NCBI RefSeq assembly: GCF_011009555.1
Contig: NZ_QXHD01000004.1
Span: 573,226 to 624,606 of the forward strand
Reading direction: 5' to 3'
DNA length: 51,381 nucleotides
From: Adonisia turfae CCMR0081
Lineage (GTDB): Bacteria; Cyanobacteriota; Cyanobacteriia; Phormidesmidales; Phormidesmidaceae
This document shows positions 1-7,464 of this stretch, piece by piece. A program made the translations under genes and the position numbers. How positions within the stretch are numbered: position 1 is the stretch's first letter; each line of letters starts with the position of its first letter. The notes beneath the pieces were generated by a model that ran no database searches, had not been told where the DNA came from, and saw only the letters and a list, made by a program, of their open reading frames with translations.

Positions 1-1727
1 AACTAATAGGAACAACTCAAACCACGGAGAGACTTGACATCGGGGCATTTGAAGATGTCAGTGTGAATACCACCCAAGCGACACAAGTTTTCAGTGATGA
101 AGTCTCAAACCAAGATGCATTTTCCGGTTCGACTTGGAGGGTCGATGGCTTAACCGCTGCTTCCATATTTGATATTAAAGCAACTGGATTCTTCGATTTA
201 ATTAATAACTCGAATCGATTCCCAACCAATGCGGCTGGTGTACTTACCCAACCCACACCCTACTTTGGTGGAACGTCAACTGGAGAAATCGTTGCAGCTT
301 CTGGAGCAACCCTTGGGAACGGAGTTCCCTTTGGAGCTCTATTGCTGGGTAACCGAGACATTGGCTTTGTTCCAATATTTGCACCCACATCTGAAAATGG
401 GTTTGGTAGTTCCGAGCCCCCGACAACACTTGCTACCCAGGTAACTTGGGGAGAGCTTTTCCCAGATTTAGCCACTCCATTTACAGGAGAACTAGAATGG
501 CGCGTAAACGATACATCTCCTGGTGATAATCCCAATGCAGCAACGATGCTGGTTGAGGTGTCTATGCCCACTGAAACTTTAGTTTTAGATGACATCTGGG
601 TTGTTGCTGATGACGATGGCACAGGACGCGGCTTTGTTAACGAGTGTGATGAAGAAAATAATATCTATCATGCGAACTTGGTAGAACCTAGTGAAATTCG
701 AGGCACTAAGTTCCTTGATCTAGATGCAGACGGCGATCGAAATCTAGATCAACGGCAAGAACTAATCAATCTTTCTTCCAGAGCCTTTTATAACTCAAGC
801 CTGGGGGATCTTTATCCAGGAGATCCAAACGATCCTTTAGCTACATATTTTCCTGGTCCCAATCGTTCAACAGACGATCCAACAGCTAGTTTTTTACAAG
901 CTCCTGATTTGAGCGACATTTCTAATTTAGGCAATTGGCTAGATAATCCAGAGGCGACTATCGAAAACAGTGAATTCTGGGCAGAAGTTCAACCTGTTCC
1001 AGATACATGGAACGTCAATGACGAGACAGCCATTATTTATGAAATTGATGCTGGTGAAAGAAGCATCACCAACTTAATAGGTGATTTTGGTGTCGATAAT
1101 GGCATTCATGTCTGGCTTGATGGTAACTACTTATTTGGTGCAATGAGAGGAGGACCTGCAGCACCTGGAGAATATCAGATTGGTCCAATCGATCTATCGC
1201 CTGGCAAGCATTATCTCCAAGTTTTACGTGAGGATCACGACGGTGATACAGGATACGAAGTTAGTATCACTGGGGATGACCTTGTTGAACCTGGTTTAGA
1301 AGACTGGGTTATCTACATTGACGCGAATGACAACGGGCAACGAGATACCAACGAACTCTTTACTGCGACCAATAAGGAAGGTAATTACGCATTTACAGGC
1401 TTAGAGTCTGGCACTTACATCATTAGAGAAGAAAATCAAACGGGCTATGTTCAAACTTCTCCTAATGATTTTAAGCACGTTGTCACTGTCGTAGATGGAG
1501 ATATTATTCAAGGCATTGATTTTGGCGATTTCAAGGGAGTGATTCCCAACGCTGAGCCCGAATTCATTAGCACGCCAAGCACAATTGGCGCTGTCAATCA
1601 ACTCTTCCGCTATGATGCTGATGCCCAAGATGCCAATAGAGACCTGCTTACTTACGATCTCTCATTAGCTCCAGAAGGTATGGGAGTTGATCCCACCAGA
1701 GGTATCGTCATTTGGAGAGTGATCTGA
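1..1727 (+). CDS. 5' portion of a large extracellular repeat protein (SdrD-like and putative Ig modules), interrupted by an IS
   Basis: The frame is open to the left edge, so the true start lies outside the window. A GTG at 63 is only an internal candidate. The first residues (RLDIGAFE) resemble the end of a beta-helix 'choice-of-anchor' region. Next come a CARDB-like stretch, a segment beginning EIRGTKFLDLD and another with IYIDANDNGQRD that resemble split SdrD B-like calcium-binding modules, then the start of a He_PIG/cadherin-like module (PEFISTPSTIG). The native frame ends at GIVIW (codons to 1715). The last three residues before the stop come from the insertion sequence. Such proteins are normally secreted or surface-exposed adhesin-like proteins; the actual ligand is unknown. 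It is the upstream half of the gene continued at 3052. Any product is truncated and loses all downstream Ig repeats. Confidence 0.8.
   Translation, partial: LIGTTQTTERLDIGAFEDVSVNTTQATQVFSDEVSNQDAFSGSTWRVDGLTAASIFDIKATGFFDLINNSNRFPTNAAGVLTQPTPYFGGTSTGEIVAASGATLGNGVPFGALLLGNRDIGFVPIFAPTSENGFGSSEPPTTLATQVTWGELFPDLATPFTGELEWRVNDTSPGDNPNAATMLVEVSMPTETLVLDDIWVVADDDGTGRGFVNECDEENNIYHANLVEPSEIRGTKFLDLDADGDRNLDQRQELINLSSRAFYNSSLGDLYPGDPNDPLATYFPGPNRSTDDPTASFLQAPDLSDISNLGNWLDNPEATIENSEFWAEVQPVPDTWNVNDETAIIYEIDAGERSITNLIGDFGVDNGIHVWLDGNYLFGAMRGGPAAPGEYQIGPIDLSPGKHYLQVLREDHDGDTGYEVSITGDDLVEPGLEDWVIYIDANDNGQRDTNELFTATNKEGNYAFTGLESGTYIIREENQTGYVQTSPNDFKHVVTVVDGDIIQGIDFGDFKGVIPNAEPEFISTPSTIGAVNQLFRYDADAQDANRDLLTYDLSLAPEGMGVDPTRGIVIWRVI
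1708..1715. repeat. Left 8-bp target-site duplication
   Basis: The sequence TCATTTGG here is repeated exactly at 3044-3051, immediately flanking the IS256-type element. The last G may belong to the element, in which case the duplication is 7 bp. Confidence 0.85.
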
Positions 1728-3043
1728 ATTTTGTGTAAACGCTTGTTGACTTAAAGAGAAAATCGTTCTGGAAACAGAATAGCAAAATGAGACAAGGCAG
1801 CACGCCAATTTTTAATCGGTCGATTCCATTTTTTCGCAATATTATTCATCGCCAGATACATGAGCCTGCAAACAGCGGCTTCATCTGGAAAGACCGCCTT
1901 GGTCTTAATCACCTTACGCAAGGAGCGGTTGAGGGATTCGATAGCATTGGTGGTGTAAATCACTCGACGAATCTCCATCGGGTAGTCGAATATCGGAATG
2001 ACATTTTCCCAGTGACGAATCCAGATCTGACTGATGGCTGGATATGCCTCGTCCCATTTATCACTAAAGGCATCAAGGGCTACTTCTGACTCCGCCAGGG
2101 TAGCAGCTTGGTAAATGGGTTTGAGGTCTTTAGCAACGGCCTTCCGGTCTTTCCAGGGGACATATTTCATACAGTTACGCATCAGGTGAACAATGCACAG
2201 CTGTACCTGAGTTTTGGGATACACTGTTTCAATGGCGTTAGGAAACCCCTTGAGCCCATCGCAACAGGCAATCAGAATATCGGTCAATCCCCTATTTTTA
2301 AGGTCCGTGAGGACTTTCAACCAGAATTTGGCTCCTTCAGTTTCGGCCTCACCGATCCATAGACCCAGAAGTTGTTTCTCACCCTCGCGGTCAATGCCCA
2401 GGACCACGTAGACCGCACGCTTGCTTACCCGGCCTGAGACCTTGATATTTACGTACAGGGCATCGAGATAGACAATCGGGTAAAGCGCGTCGAGCGGGCG
2501 AGACTGCCAGGCTTTGACATCTTCACTGACGGTATCGATGACCTCACTAATCACTGACGCTGATATCGTCGCGCCTCCGTACAATTCTTTGAGCTGGGCA
2601 CTGATGTCTCGCGTGCTCATGCCCCGAGCATACAGGGCCAGTATCTTTTCATCGAGTCCCGCTAATCGACGCTGATGTTTGGGCACCAGTATCGGTTCAA
2701 AGCTGCTGTTGCGGTCACGAGGAATGGACAGTTCCAGTTCTCCGTCCTCCGATTGCACCGTTTTCTTCGAGCTGCCGTTGCGACTATTTTTTGGCTGCTC
2801 ATCGGCTGGACTCGATTCAAGATGGTGATTGAGTTCTCCCGCTAATGCTCGTTCCACTAGGCGCTTTTTGATTTGCTTTATCAAGCCAGACTCGCCCAAG
2901 ATATCCTCAGGGCTAGCACAATCTTCCAGTAGTTCGTCTAGTAATTCATCAACGCGATTCGGTTCTTTTTTCTTGCGGGCCATGGGGCGATCTCCTGATG
3001 TACATGGATGATAGATCGCTTACACAAAATCCTGTACAGTCCC
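1716..3043 (-). mobile_element. IS256-family insertion sequence (about 1.33 kb)
   Basis: The element contains one transposase gene on the minus strand and is bounded by imperfect terminal inverted repeats. Both ends share the core ATTTTGTGTAA (left at 1728-1738; right end in reverse complement at about 3020-3030), with weaker matches outward to the tips (left AGAGTG, right GGGACTG). Exact 8-bp direct repeats flank it. Size, inverted repeats and 8-bp duplication all suit the IS256 (Mutator-like) family. The transposase is intact, so the element may still be mobile. Deleting the element plus one repeat copy (1336 bp, one base more than a multiple of three) joins the host gene's two halves in frame. 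Confidence 0.92.
1751..2983 (-). CDS. IS256-family (Mutator-type) DDE transposase
   Basis: A 410-residue protein of the usual full length for the family. The catalytic triad is visible as D174 (YLDALYV), D242 (CCDGLKG) and E349 (TTNAIESLN). The family C-x2-H signature is present at C263/H266 (QLCIVHLM). The N-terminal third is basic and is the expected DNA-binding part. It catalyses cut-and-paste transposition of its own element, presumably through the circular intermediates typical of IS256. It starts at an ATG 60 bp inside the right inverted repeat and ends 35 bp from the left end, so it fills the element. No frameshift or missing catalytic residue is seen. Confidence 0.95.
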   Translation of the reverse strand: MARKKKEPNRVDELLDELLEDCASPEDILGESGLIKQIKKRLVERALAGELNHHLESSPADEQPKNSRNGSSKKTVQSEDGELELSIPRDRNSSFEPILVPKHQRRLAGLDEKILALYARGMSTRDISAQLKELYGGATISASVISEVIDTVSEDVKAWQSRPLDALYPIVYLDALYVNIKVSGRVSKRAVYVVLGIDREGEKQLLGLWIGEAETEGAKFWLKVLTDLKNRGLTDILIACCDGLKGFPNAIETVYPKTQVQLCIVHLMRNCMKYVPWKDRKAVAKDLKPIYQAATLAESEVALDAFSDKWDEAYPAISQIWIRHWENVIPIFDYPMEIRRVIYTTNAIESLNRSLRKVIKTKAVFPDEAAVCRLMYLAMNNIAKKWNRPIKNWRAALSHFAILFPERFSL

Positions 3044-4581
3044 TCATTTGGGAACCCGCCATCGACCAAATTGGCATCCACGATGTAATACTTCGAGTCC
3101 AGGATGGCAACGGTGGCGTTGACTTGCAAGCTTTCCAGGTAACCGTCAGCAACAACAGCGCTCCAGTCATCACCTCTCACCCCCTTGGTCCCACCATCGC
3201 TAATACCCTATATCAATACGATGTGGATGCTGAAGATGCGGATGGCGATACTCTCACCTACAGTCTGCTGGCCAATCCCGATGGTACCACTATTGACGAA
3301 ACCTCGGGATTGCTTAGCTGGACGCCCAACGATAACAATTTTGGCGACAACTTTATTCGTATTCAAGTGACCGATGGACAAGGCGGCATCGACACCCAGT
3401 CCTTCACCCTGCCCGTAATTGCCTCTGCTGCAGTAAACAATTCGCCAAGTATCGCCAATGCGCCACGGGAGTTCATAAGCTTGGGCAATGACTTTGCTTT
3501 CCAAATTGAAGCCACTGACCCCGATAACGATCCACTAACCTATCGCCTTACGGAAGCGCCTGAGGGCATGATCATTGACGAGAATGGACTCATAACCTGG
3601 CCAGCAACAGCTACCCAACTGGGAGACTACAGCTTCACCGTCGAAGTTGAAGACGGACGAGGACTTGGAGTTCGAGTCTCCTACGACCTCAGTGTGGTGA
3701 AGCAAACGGTCAACAATACCCCTGAAATTACCTCCACCCCAAGTTTTGTAGCCACCATCGGCGACCAGTATCTCTACGAACCCGAGGCCACTGACTCCGA
3801 CAACGACCCCATTGTGTGGGCACTGGTCTCCGGCCCCGCAGGGTTAACGCTAAACGAAACCTCCAGACGGGTAAGCTGGACGCCCACTACCGATCAGTTT
3901 GGTTTCCACGAAGTAATTATCGAAGCCATTGATGCCCAGGGTGCTGCCTTCCGTCAGGGCTTTGGCATCAATGTCAACTCCACCAATACACCACCTACAA
4001 TCACCTCAGCCCCACCTACCCTAGCCTTTAGCGATACGCCCTATACTTATACCATTGAGGCCAGCGACTCCAACAGCGATGCTCTGACCTATAGCCTTAA
4101 TGTTGCCCCCGATAGTATGACCATTGATGAGAGCAGCGGACTGATCGAATGGACACCGACCGCTGCTCAGCTGGGTACCCAGACAGTTACGGTTAGCGTG
4201 GCTGATGGTCGTGGTGGCTTTGCCGAACAGACTTATACCATTGAGGTGGCCAGTGATGTTCCTAATCAGCCACCAAAGTTCACCTCTCTGCCCAGCTTTG
4301 AGGCAATAGTGAACCAAGCCTACTTTTATCAACTCGAAGCGACAGACCCGGAAAACCTTAACATCCGCTATGAGCTATTGGCAGGGCCAGATGGAATGCT
4401 CTTGAACGAAACCACCGGAGTGCTAACGTGGGTACCGACACCGAAGCAGGTAGGCCCCCACGTTGTGAAGGTGGCAGCTTTTGACTCACTTAATCTGGGA
4501 GCATCTCAAACCTTTAATATCAAGGTCAGTGAGAGTAATTTCCCTCCTGTATTAACAACACTTCTGATACCAAGATTCTGA
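2998..4581 (+). CDS. 3' portion of the interrupted extracellular Ig-repeat protein
   Basis: The host-gene frame resumes at 3052 (EPAIDQIGIHDVI). The apparent ATG at 2998 lies inside the insertion sequence and has no known role. The sequence is a series of about 90-residue putative Ig (He_PIG/cadherin-like) modules, each with the pattern 'PP.ITS.P...Y.Y...A.D.D.D.L.Y.L...P.GM..D...G...W.P'. The module split by the IS is followed by five complete ones and the first residues of a seventh (NFPPVLTT). Homology then stops and the frame ends at LLIPRF, so the true C-terminus also seems lost. Without a signal peptide or start this half is probably a dead fragment. The modules are normally extracellular binding or spacer domains. 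Confidence 0.75.
   Translation: MYMDDRSLTQNPVQSLIWEPAIDQIGIHDVILRVQDGNGGVDLQAFQVTVSNNSAPVITSHPLGPTIANTLYQYDVDAEDADGDTLTYSLLANPDGTTIDETSGLLSWTPNDNNFGDNFIRIQVTDGQGGIDTQSFTLPVIASAAVNNSPSIANAPREFISLGNDFAFQIEATDPDNDPLTYRLTEAPEGMIIDENGLITWPATATQLGDYSFTVEVEDGRGLGVRVSYDLSVVKQTVNNTPEITSTPSFVATIGDQYLYEPEATDSDNDPIVWALVSGPAGLTLNETSRRVSWTPTTDQFGFHEVIIEAIDAQGAAFRQGFGINVNSTNTPPTITSAPPTLAFSDTPYTYTIEASDSNSDALTYSLNVAPDSMTIDESSGLIEWTPTAAQLGTQTVTVSVADGRGGFAEQTYTIEVASDVPNQPPKFTSLPSFEAIVNQAYFYQLEATDPENLNIRYELLAGPDGMLLNETTGVLTWVPTPKQVGPHVVKVAAFDSLNLGASQTFNIKVSESNFPPVLTTLLIPRF
3044..3051. repeat. Right 8-bp target-site duplication
   Basis: TCATTTGG, an exact copy of 1708-1715, sits directly after the right end of the insertion sequence. 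Confidence 0.85.
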
Positions 4582-5118
4582 TTCGTGAAACCTACGCCTT
4601 GATCTGAATATGACTGACTCGAATAGGGATGTAGTGCCCTATGGGTAAAGGTAAGTAGCGACCGACGGCATGGAGCAGGGAATAACCCAGGACTGAATTG
4701 CAGCCAGGATTGCTCCAGAACAAATTGCCTTAGCTTTTTTAGCTGACCCTCAACTTTAGCTGACCCTCAACCAGTGACACAAGAGTCTTAAGCCATCCGC
4801 TCGGAATTCAAGTGTATGATAGTGGTAGAACGTCATCAAGTGCATAAAACCTTTGTTTCAAAAGGATTTCAGGTTTCTAAAAATTTACTGGCCTAAATTT
4901 GGACTATTCGGTCTGACGCCACAAATCTTCTTGATCGGCATAGGCATTTTTGCTGTGGGTAACCAAGCACCATCTTCACCATGAGTAGCAATTCCGTAGG
5001 CTAAATTTGCCGCTACAGCTTCTTCCACTCCAGCTATAAAAGTGGAATTGGGAGTATCTATAAAATTCACCTAAAACGACGAGCACAACACTATTAGTTG
5101 CGGAGAGAGTCAGCTCTG
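4582..5118. other. Non-coding, probably decayed interval
   Basis: No convincing intact gene. The repeat protein's homology ends abruptly just before 4560. On the minus strand a 61-codon frame (about 4885-5070) reads like real protein (VAANLAYGIATHGEDGAW). One base off, it continues as NAYADQEDLWRQTE and then stops, so a frameshifted gene remnant is plausible. A 17-bp tandem duplication lies at 4738-4771. The interval may be the scar of a rearrangement that removed the C-terminus of the upstream gene. Confidence 0.4.
4738..4771. repeat. 17-bp tandem direct repeat (two copies)
   Basis: TTTAGCTGACCCTCAAC occurs twice head-to-tail at 4738-4754 and 4755-4771. It is in non-coding sequence and looks like a simple slippage duplication. 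Confidence 0.8.
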
Positions 5119-5481
5119 TTAAGCCGATAATGTGTGTTGCTTGAGAATACGATCGCACCACTCCTGAGAAAGTCGTGCCACCTCCTGCCGTTTTTGCTCA
5201 TCCCCCCACCAATCCGAGCAATTTGATTTCCACCGACTCAGTAACCGTTGCAGGTCAGCCAACTCAACAGCCTGGTCCAGGCTAGTCTCTAAATCAATAC
5301 CTGGCACTATCCACTCAATAAAAAACTGACTTTCCCTAATAAGGTGTTCAACAACTGATTCACCTGTAACGCTGTCAGCAAAAAACTGAATGCGAGTTAA
5401 ATTCAACGCAAGACTTTCCAACTGAGCTGTTTGGTCAGCCTGAAGGAATCGTTTTTTGAGAATGTCCCAATTCACTCCCAT
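5119..5481 (-). CDS. Hypothetical protein, partner of the DUF5674 gene
   Basis: A 120-residue soluble, acidic, tryptophan-containing protein. I recognise no family. It is predicted mostly helical, with a C-terminal stretch of charged helices (WWGDEQKRQEVARLSQEW). Its start (ATG, MGVNWDIL) overlaps the end of the upstream DUF5674 gene by 10 bp in a different frame, a typical sign of an operon with coupled translation. The pairing suggests a two-protein unit, possibly of toxin-antitoxin or regulatory type, but nothing in the sequence shows this. There is no signal peptide or membrane segment. Confidence 0.7.
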   Translation of the reverse strand: MGVNWDILKKRFLQADQTAQLESLALNLTRIQFFADSVTGESVVEHLIRESQFFIEWIVPGIDLETSLDQAVELADLQRLLSRWKSNCSDWWGDEQKRQEVARLSQEWCDRILKQHTLSA

Positions 5482-5822
5482 TGAATTTCAACTCCTTCTA
5501 GAAAAGACCTGATAATTTTCTCTATCTTTTGACGTAACTCAAGATCTTGAATTTGCATCGAACGATTGTTTGCACTCGGGCGAATATTAATGATCGATTC
5601 AAAGCCCACAGACTGATTAGTGGGATACCAGTCCGCCCCCCAAACATTTTTCTGCTCGCTACCATCATCCAGCAAAACCAGCTCACAATCAGCGTGCAAT
5701 TCCCCGCCCCCCGCTAAAACTTCACGCTCAACGTCCACCGCCATCTTAATGTAAATTCCCAGAGCCTTTAACATTTGGTCAACCTGCTCAGGGGTAGCAC
5801 GGCCTCTAACGATCACAATCAT
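5472..5822 (-). CDS. DUF5674 family protein
   Basis: A 116-residue protein with the features I associate with DUF5674: an N-terminal segment on acting on the 'VVDVE' region (here MAVDVEREVLAGGGELHADCE), then LLDDGS, WGADWYP and a conserved INIRPSANNRS motif, finishing in a helical tail. The function of the family is unknown. The N-terminal MIVIVRGRATPEQVDQML is typical of its first strand and helix. It is the first gene of a two-gene minus-strand unit, overlapping the next by 10 bp. The start ATG at 5822 has only a weak ribosome binding site. Confidence 0.8.
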   Translation of the reverse strand: MIVIVRGRATPEQVDQMLKALGIYIKMAVDVEREVLAGGGELHADCELVLLDDGSEQKNVWGADWYPTNQSVGFESIINIRPSANNRSMQIQDLELRQKIEKIIRSFLEGVEIQWE

Positions 5823-6113
5823 GGTTCATCTATTCGTGCTTGGCATCCTCTAATCTATGTATCGTCAGTTTTAGCCCAAGTAGTATTGAGCGATACGATG
5901 ACATCTCCATGGCAAAAACGCAGAGTACCATAGCCCTATCTAAATACCGTATTTCAAGGATGAGTCTGTCGTACAGCTCGTCGCTAGATCAGCATGACAT
6001 CCGCAAGTTCTGTGGGAGTACGGTCAAAATGTTAAGTTGTCTAGCATAGTATCAGCATTATTAAGCATGAACGTTAAGCTATGGGCAAATGAGCGTTGCC
6101 ATCGAATCAGCCC
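5823..6113. other. Divergent intergenic region, nothing identified
   Basis: About 290 bp between the minus-strand DUF5674 pair and the plus-strand gene at 6114. Promoters for both directions should lie here, but I see no clear -35/-10 pair or dyad. Short open frames at 5840-6049 and 6037-6225 have no protein-like composition and are not called. Confidence 0.4.
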
Positions 6114-6527
6114 ATGCCCCGCAAACCCAGCAATGATGATCCAGATAAGCCCACTAAGTCACGGGTGCGCTTTATTTTTGAGCCGGATCGTAGTTCTCCT
6201 AATGGTGTCACTTATAGCTGGCTGATTCATCGTACCTACAAAGGCAAAGAAAAGGCGGCCACTGCGGCTCGTGCCTTCTGGTTACCCTTTGCTTACAAGG
6301 ATACTGGGAAGCATTCGGAGGCAGAGTTAAAAGACTTGGCCCGTCAGTCTATTATTCGGATGGAAGAGCAAATTCAGCATTTGCGGGAAACGTTTGGAAT
6401 TGAACCCCCTCCAAGTGAATCTGATCAGCCTGAATTTCCGGCAATTAGCCCTATGGCAGTACCAACAGGAGAGATTTCTCTGTTGGCTCAAGATGATCTA
6501 CTCAACGACTTTTCGGATGTGTTGTAG
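6114..6527 (+). CDS. Hypothetical hydrophilic protein of plasmid type
   Basis: Begins ATG CCC CGC (MPRKPSNDD), encoding about 137 residues. A TTG at 6096 would add six residues but has no better start signal. The central part (RVRFIFEPDRSSPNGVTYSWLI, then RAFWLPFAYKD) is compact and aromatic, followed by a helical segment (ELKDLARQSIIRMEEQIQHL) and an acidic low-complexity tail ending LLNDFSDVL. I do not recognise a domain family. The next gene starts 9 bp after its stop, so the two probably form an operon. The context (adjacent to the island and upstream of transfer genes) suggests an accessory plasmid function; that is inference. Confidence 0.7.
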   Translation: MPRKPSNDDPDKPTKSRVRFIFEPDRSSPNGVTYSWLIHRTYKGKEKAATAARAFWLPFAYKDTGKHSEAELKDLARQSIIRMEEQIQHLRETFGIEPPPSESDQPEFPAISPMAVPTGEISLLAQDDLLNDFSDVL

Positions 6528-6536
6528 GGAGTGATC

Positions 6537-7265
6537 ATGGCAAAGTCTCCTAACGCTGATAAAGAAACGACTTCAGAAGAGGCCCCATTGCTGCCTCGGG
6601 AGCCTGATACGGAAAAGGGACAACAGGCACGAGAACAGTATTTAGTTCTAGCAAAGGCGGCTCTACGAGTAAACTTTGAAGATTATCAAACCTTATTTCA
6701 GGCTTACGCGAGTGAGGAGCCTGAGGAGCAACAAACTGCTCAACAGTTGGATCGCACGGTTGCTCAAGTGGCGTTACAAGCGGGACATTCTCCCCGGCAG
6801 GTGATTCAGTTTGTTGCTCAGGGACCCTATGTACAGTGTGAGACGAAGGCGCAATCGCCAGAAGAGAAGAAGGCGGCTCTGCCCAAGCTACTGCACTATG
6901 CTAAGACGCAGGTGGATACGGCTCAAAAGCAGCGGTATACGGAATATGCGAATGCGGTGACTGGTAAGATTCAGAGCTACGCTGATCTGTATCGGGAGCA
7001 TGTGAGTAGTGACCTGGCGGCGATTCAGTTAGACCAACAGGTGGTGGCTGCTGCATTGAGGGCTGGGGAGTCGGCAGAGGCGGTGACGCATTTGTTGTAT
7101 CAGGGACCCTACGCTCAGTTTCAGCAGGGGGTTAAGGGGATGGATGCTGGGTCGTTGGATCAGTATGCGAAGGGTACTGTGGCTCAGGTGCAGTCGATTC
7201 AGTCGTTGCAGATATCCGGACATAGTGGTGGAAGGCGTAAGCGATCGCAAAACCTAGATCGTTAA
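6537..7265 (+). CDS. Hypothetical protein with two copies of an internal helical repeat
   Basis: About 242 residues, starting at the ATG at 6537, which is preceded by a good AGGGAG. The protein consists of two related halves of about 90 residues. Each has a helical segment followed by LDRTVAQVALQAG in copy 1 or LDQQVVAAALRAG in copy 2, and each closes with a QGPY motif (FVAQGPYVQ and LLYQGPYAQ). The N-terminus is charged and disordered and the C-terminus is basic (GGRRKRSQNLDR). No catalytic motif is seen. The helical 'LDxxVxxxALxAG' modules remind me of C-terminal regions of plasmid mobilisation proteins, but I cannot assign it. It is in an operon with the gene at 6114. Confidence 0.75.
   Translation: MAKSPNADKETTSEEAPLLPREPDTEKGQQAREQYLVLAKAALRVNFEDYQTLFQAYASEEPEEQQTAQQLDRTVAQVALQAGHSPRQVIQFVAQGPYVQCETKAQSPEEKKAALPKLLHYAKTQVDTAQKQRYTEYANAVTGKIQSYADLYREHVSSDLAAIQLDQQVVAAALRAGESAEAVTHLLYQGPYAQFQQGVKGMDAGSLDQYAKGTVAQVQSIQSLQISGHSGGRRKRSQNLDR
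7241..7248. repeat. HIP1 octamer GCGATCGC
   Basis: A highly iterated palindrome typical of cyanobacterial genomes. Further copies lie at 8635-8642 and 9737-9744. It is used here as evidence for the host group. Confidence 0.7.
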
Positions 7266-7464
7266 AACTGGAATTAAGTGCTATCCGTGACAACCGAAAA
7301 TCCTGAACGTTTTTTTAATAAGCTTTATAAGCAGCAGGCCCTTAGCAACCTCTCACACAGAGCATACCTACAAAGCATCACAATTAAGCTTACGCCTTCT
7401 TAAACCACGCTATCCTGACAAAAACTGCTTAACTCCAGCATATCTGAGTGCTCTACCGGTTACT

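Noticed and set aside
2998..3051. ATG at 2998 as a true start for the downstream repeat-protein half
   Set aside because: It lies inside the insertion sequence end; the host coding sequence begins at 3052.
4885..5070. A 61-codon minus-strand frame with protein-like sequence
   Set aside because: It appears frameshifted relative to its own continuation and has no clear start; noted as a remnant, not called as a gene.
5840..6225. Two short plus-strand open frames before the gene at 6114
   Set aside because: No protein-like composition, no start signals, and they overlap each other; treated as non-coding.
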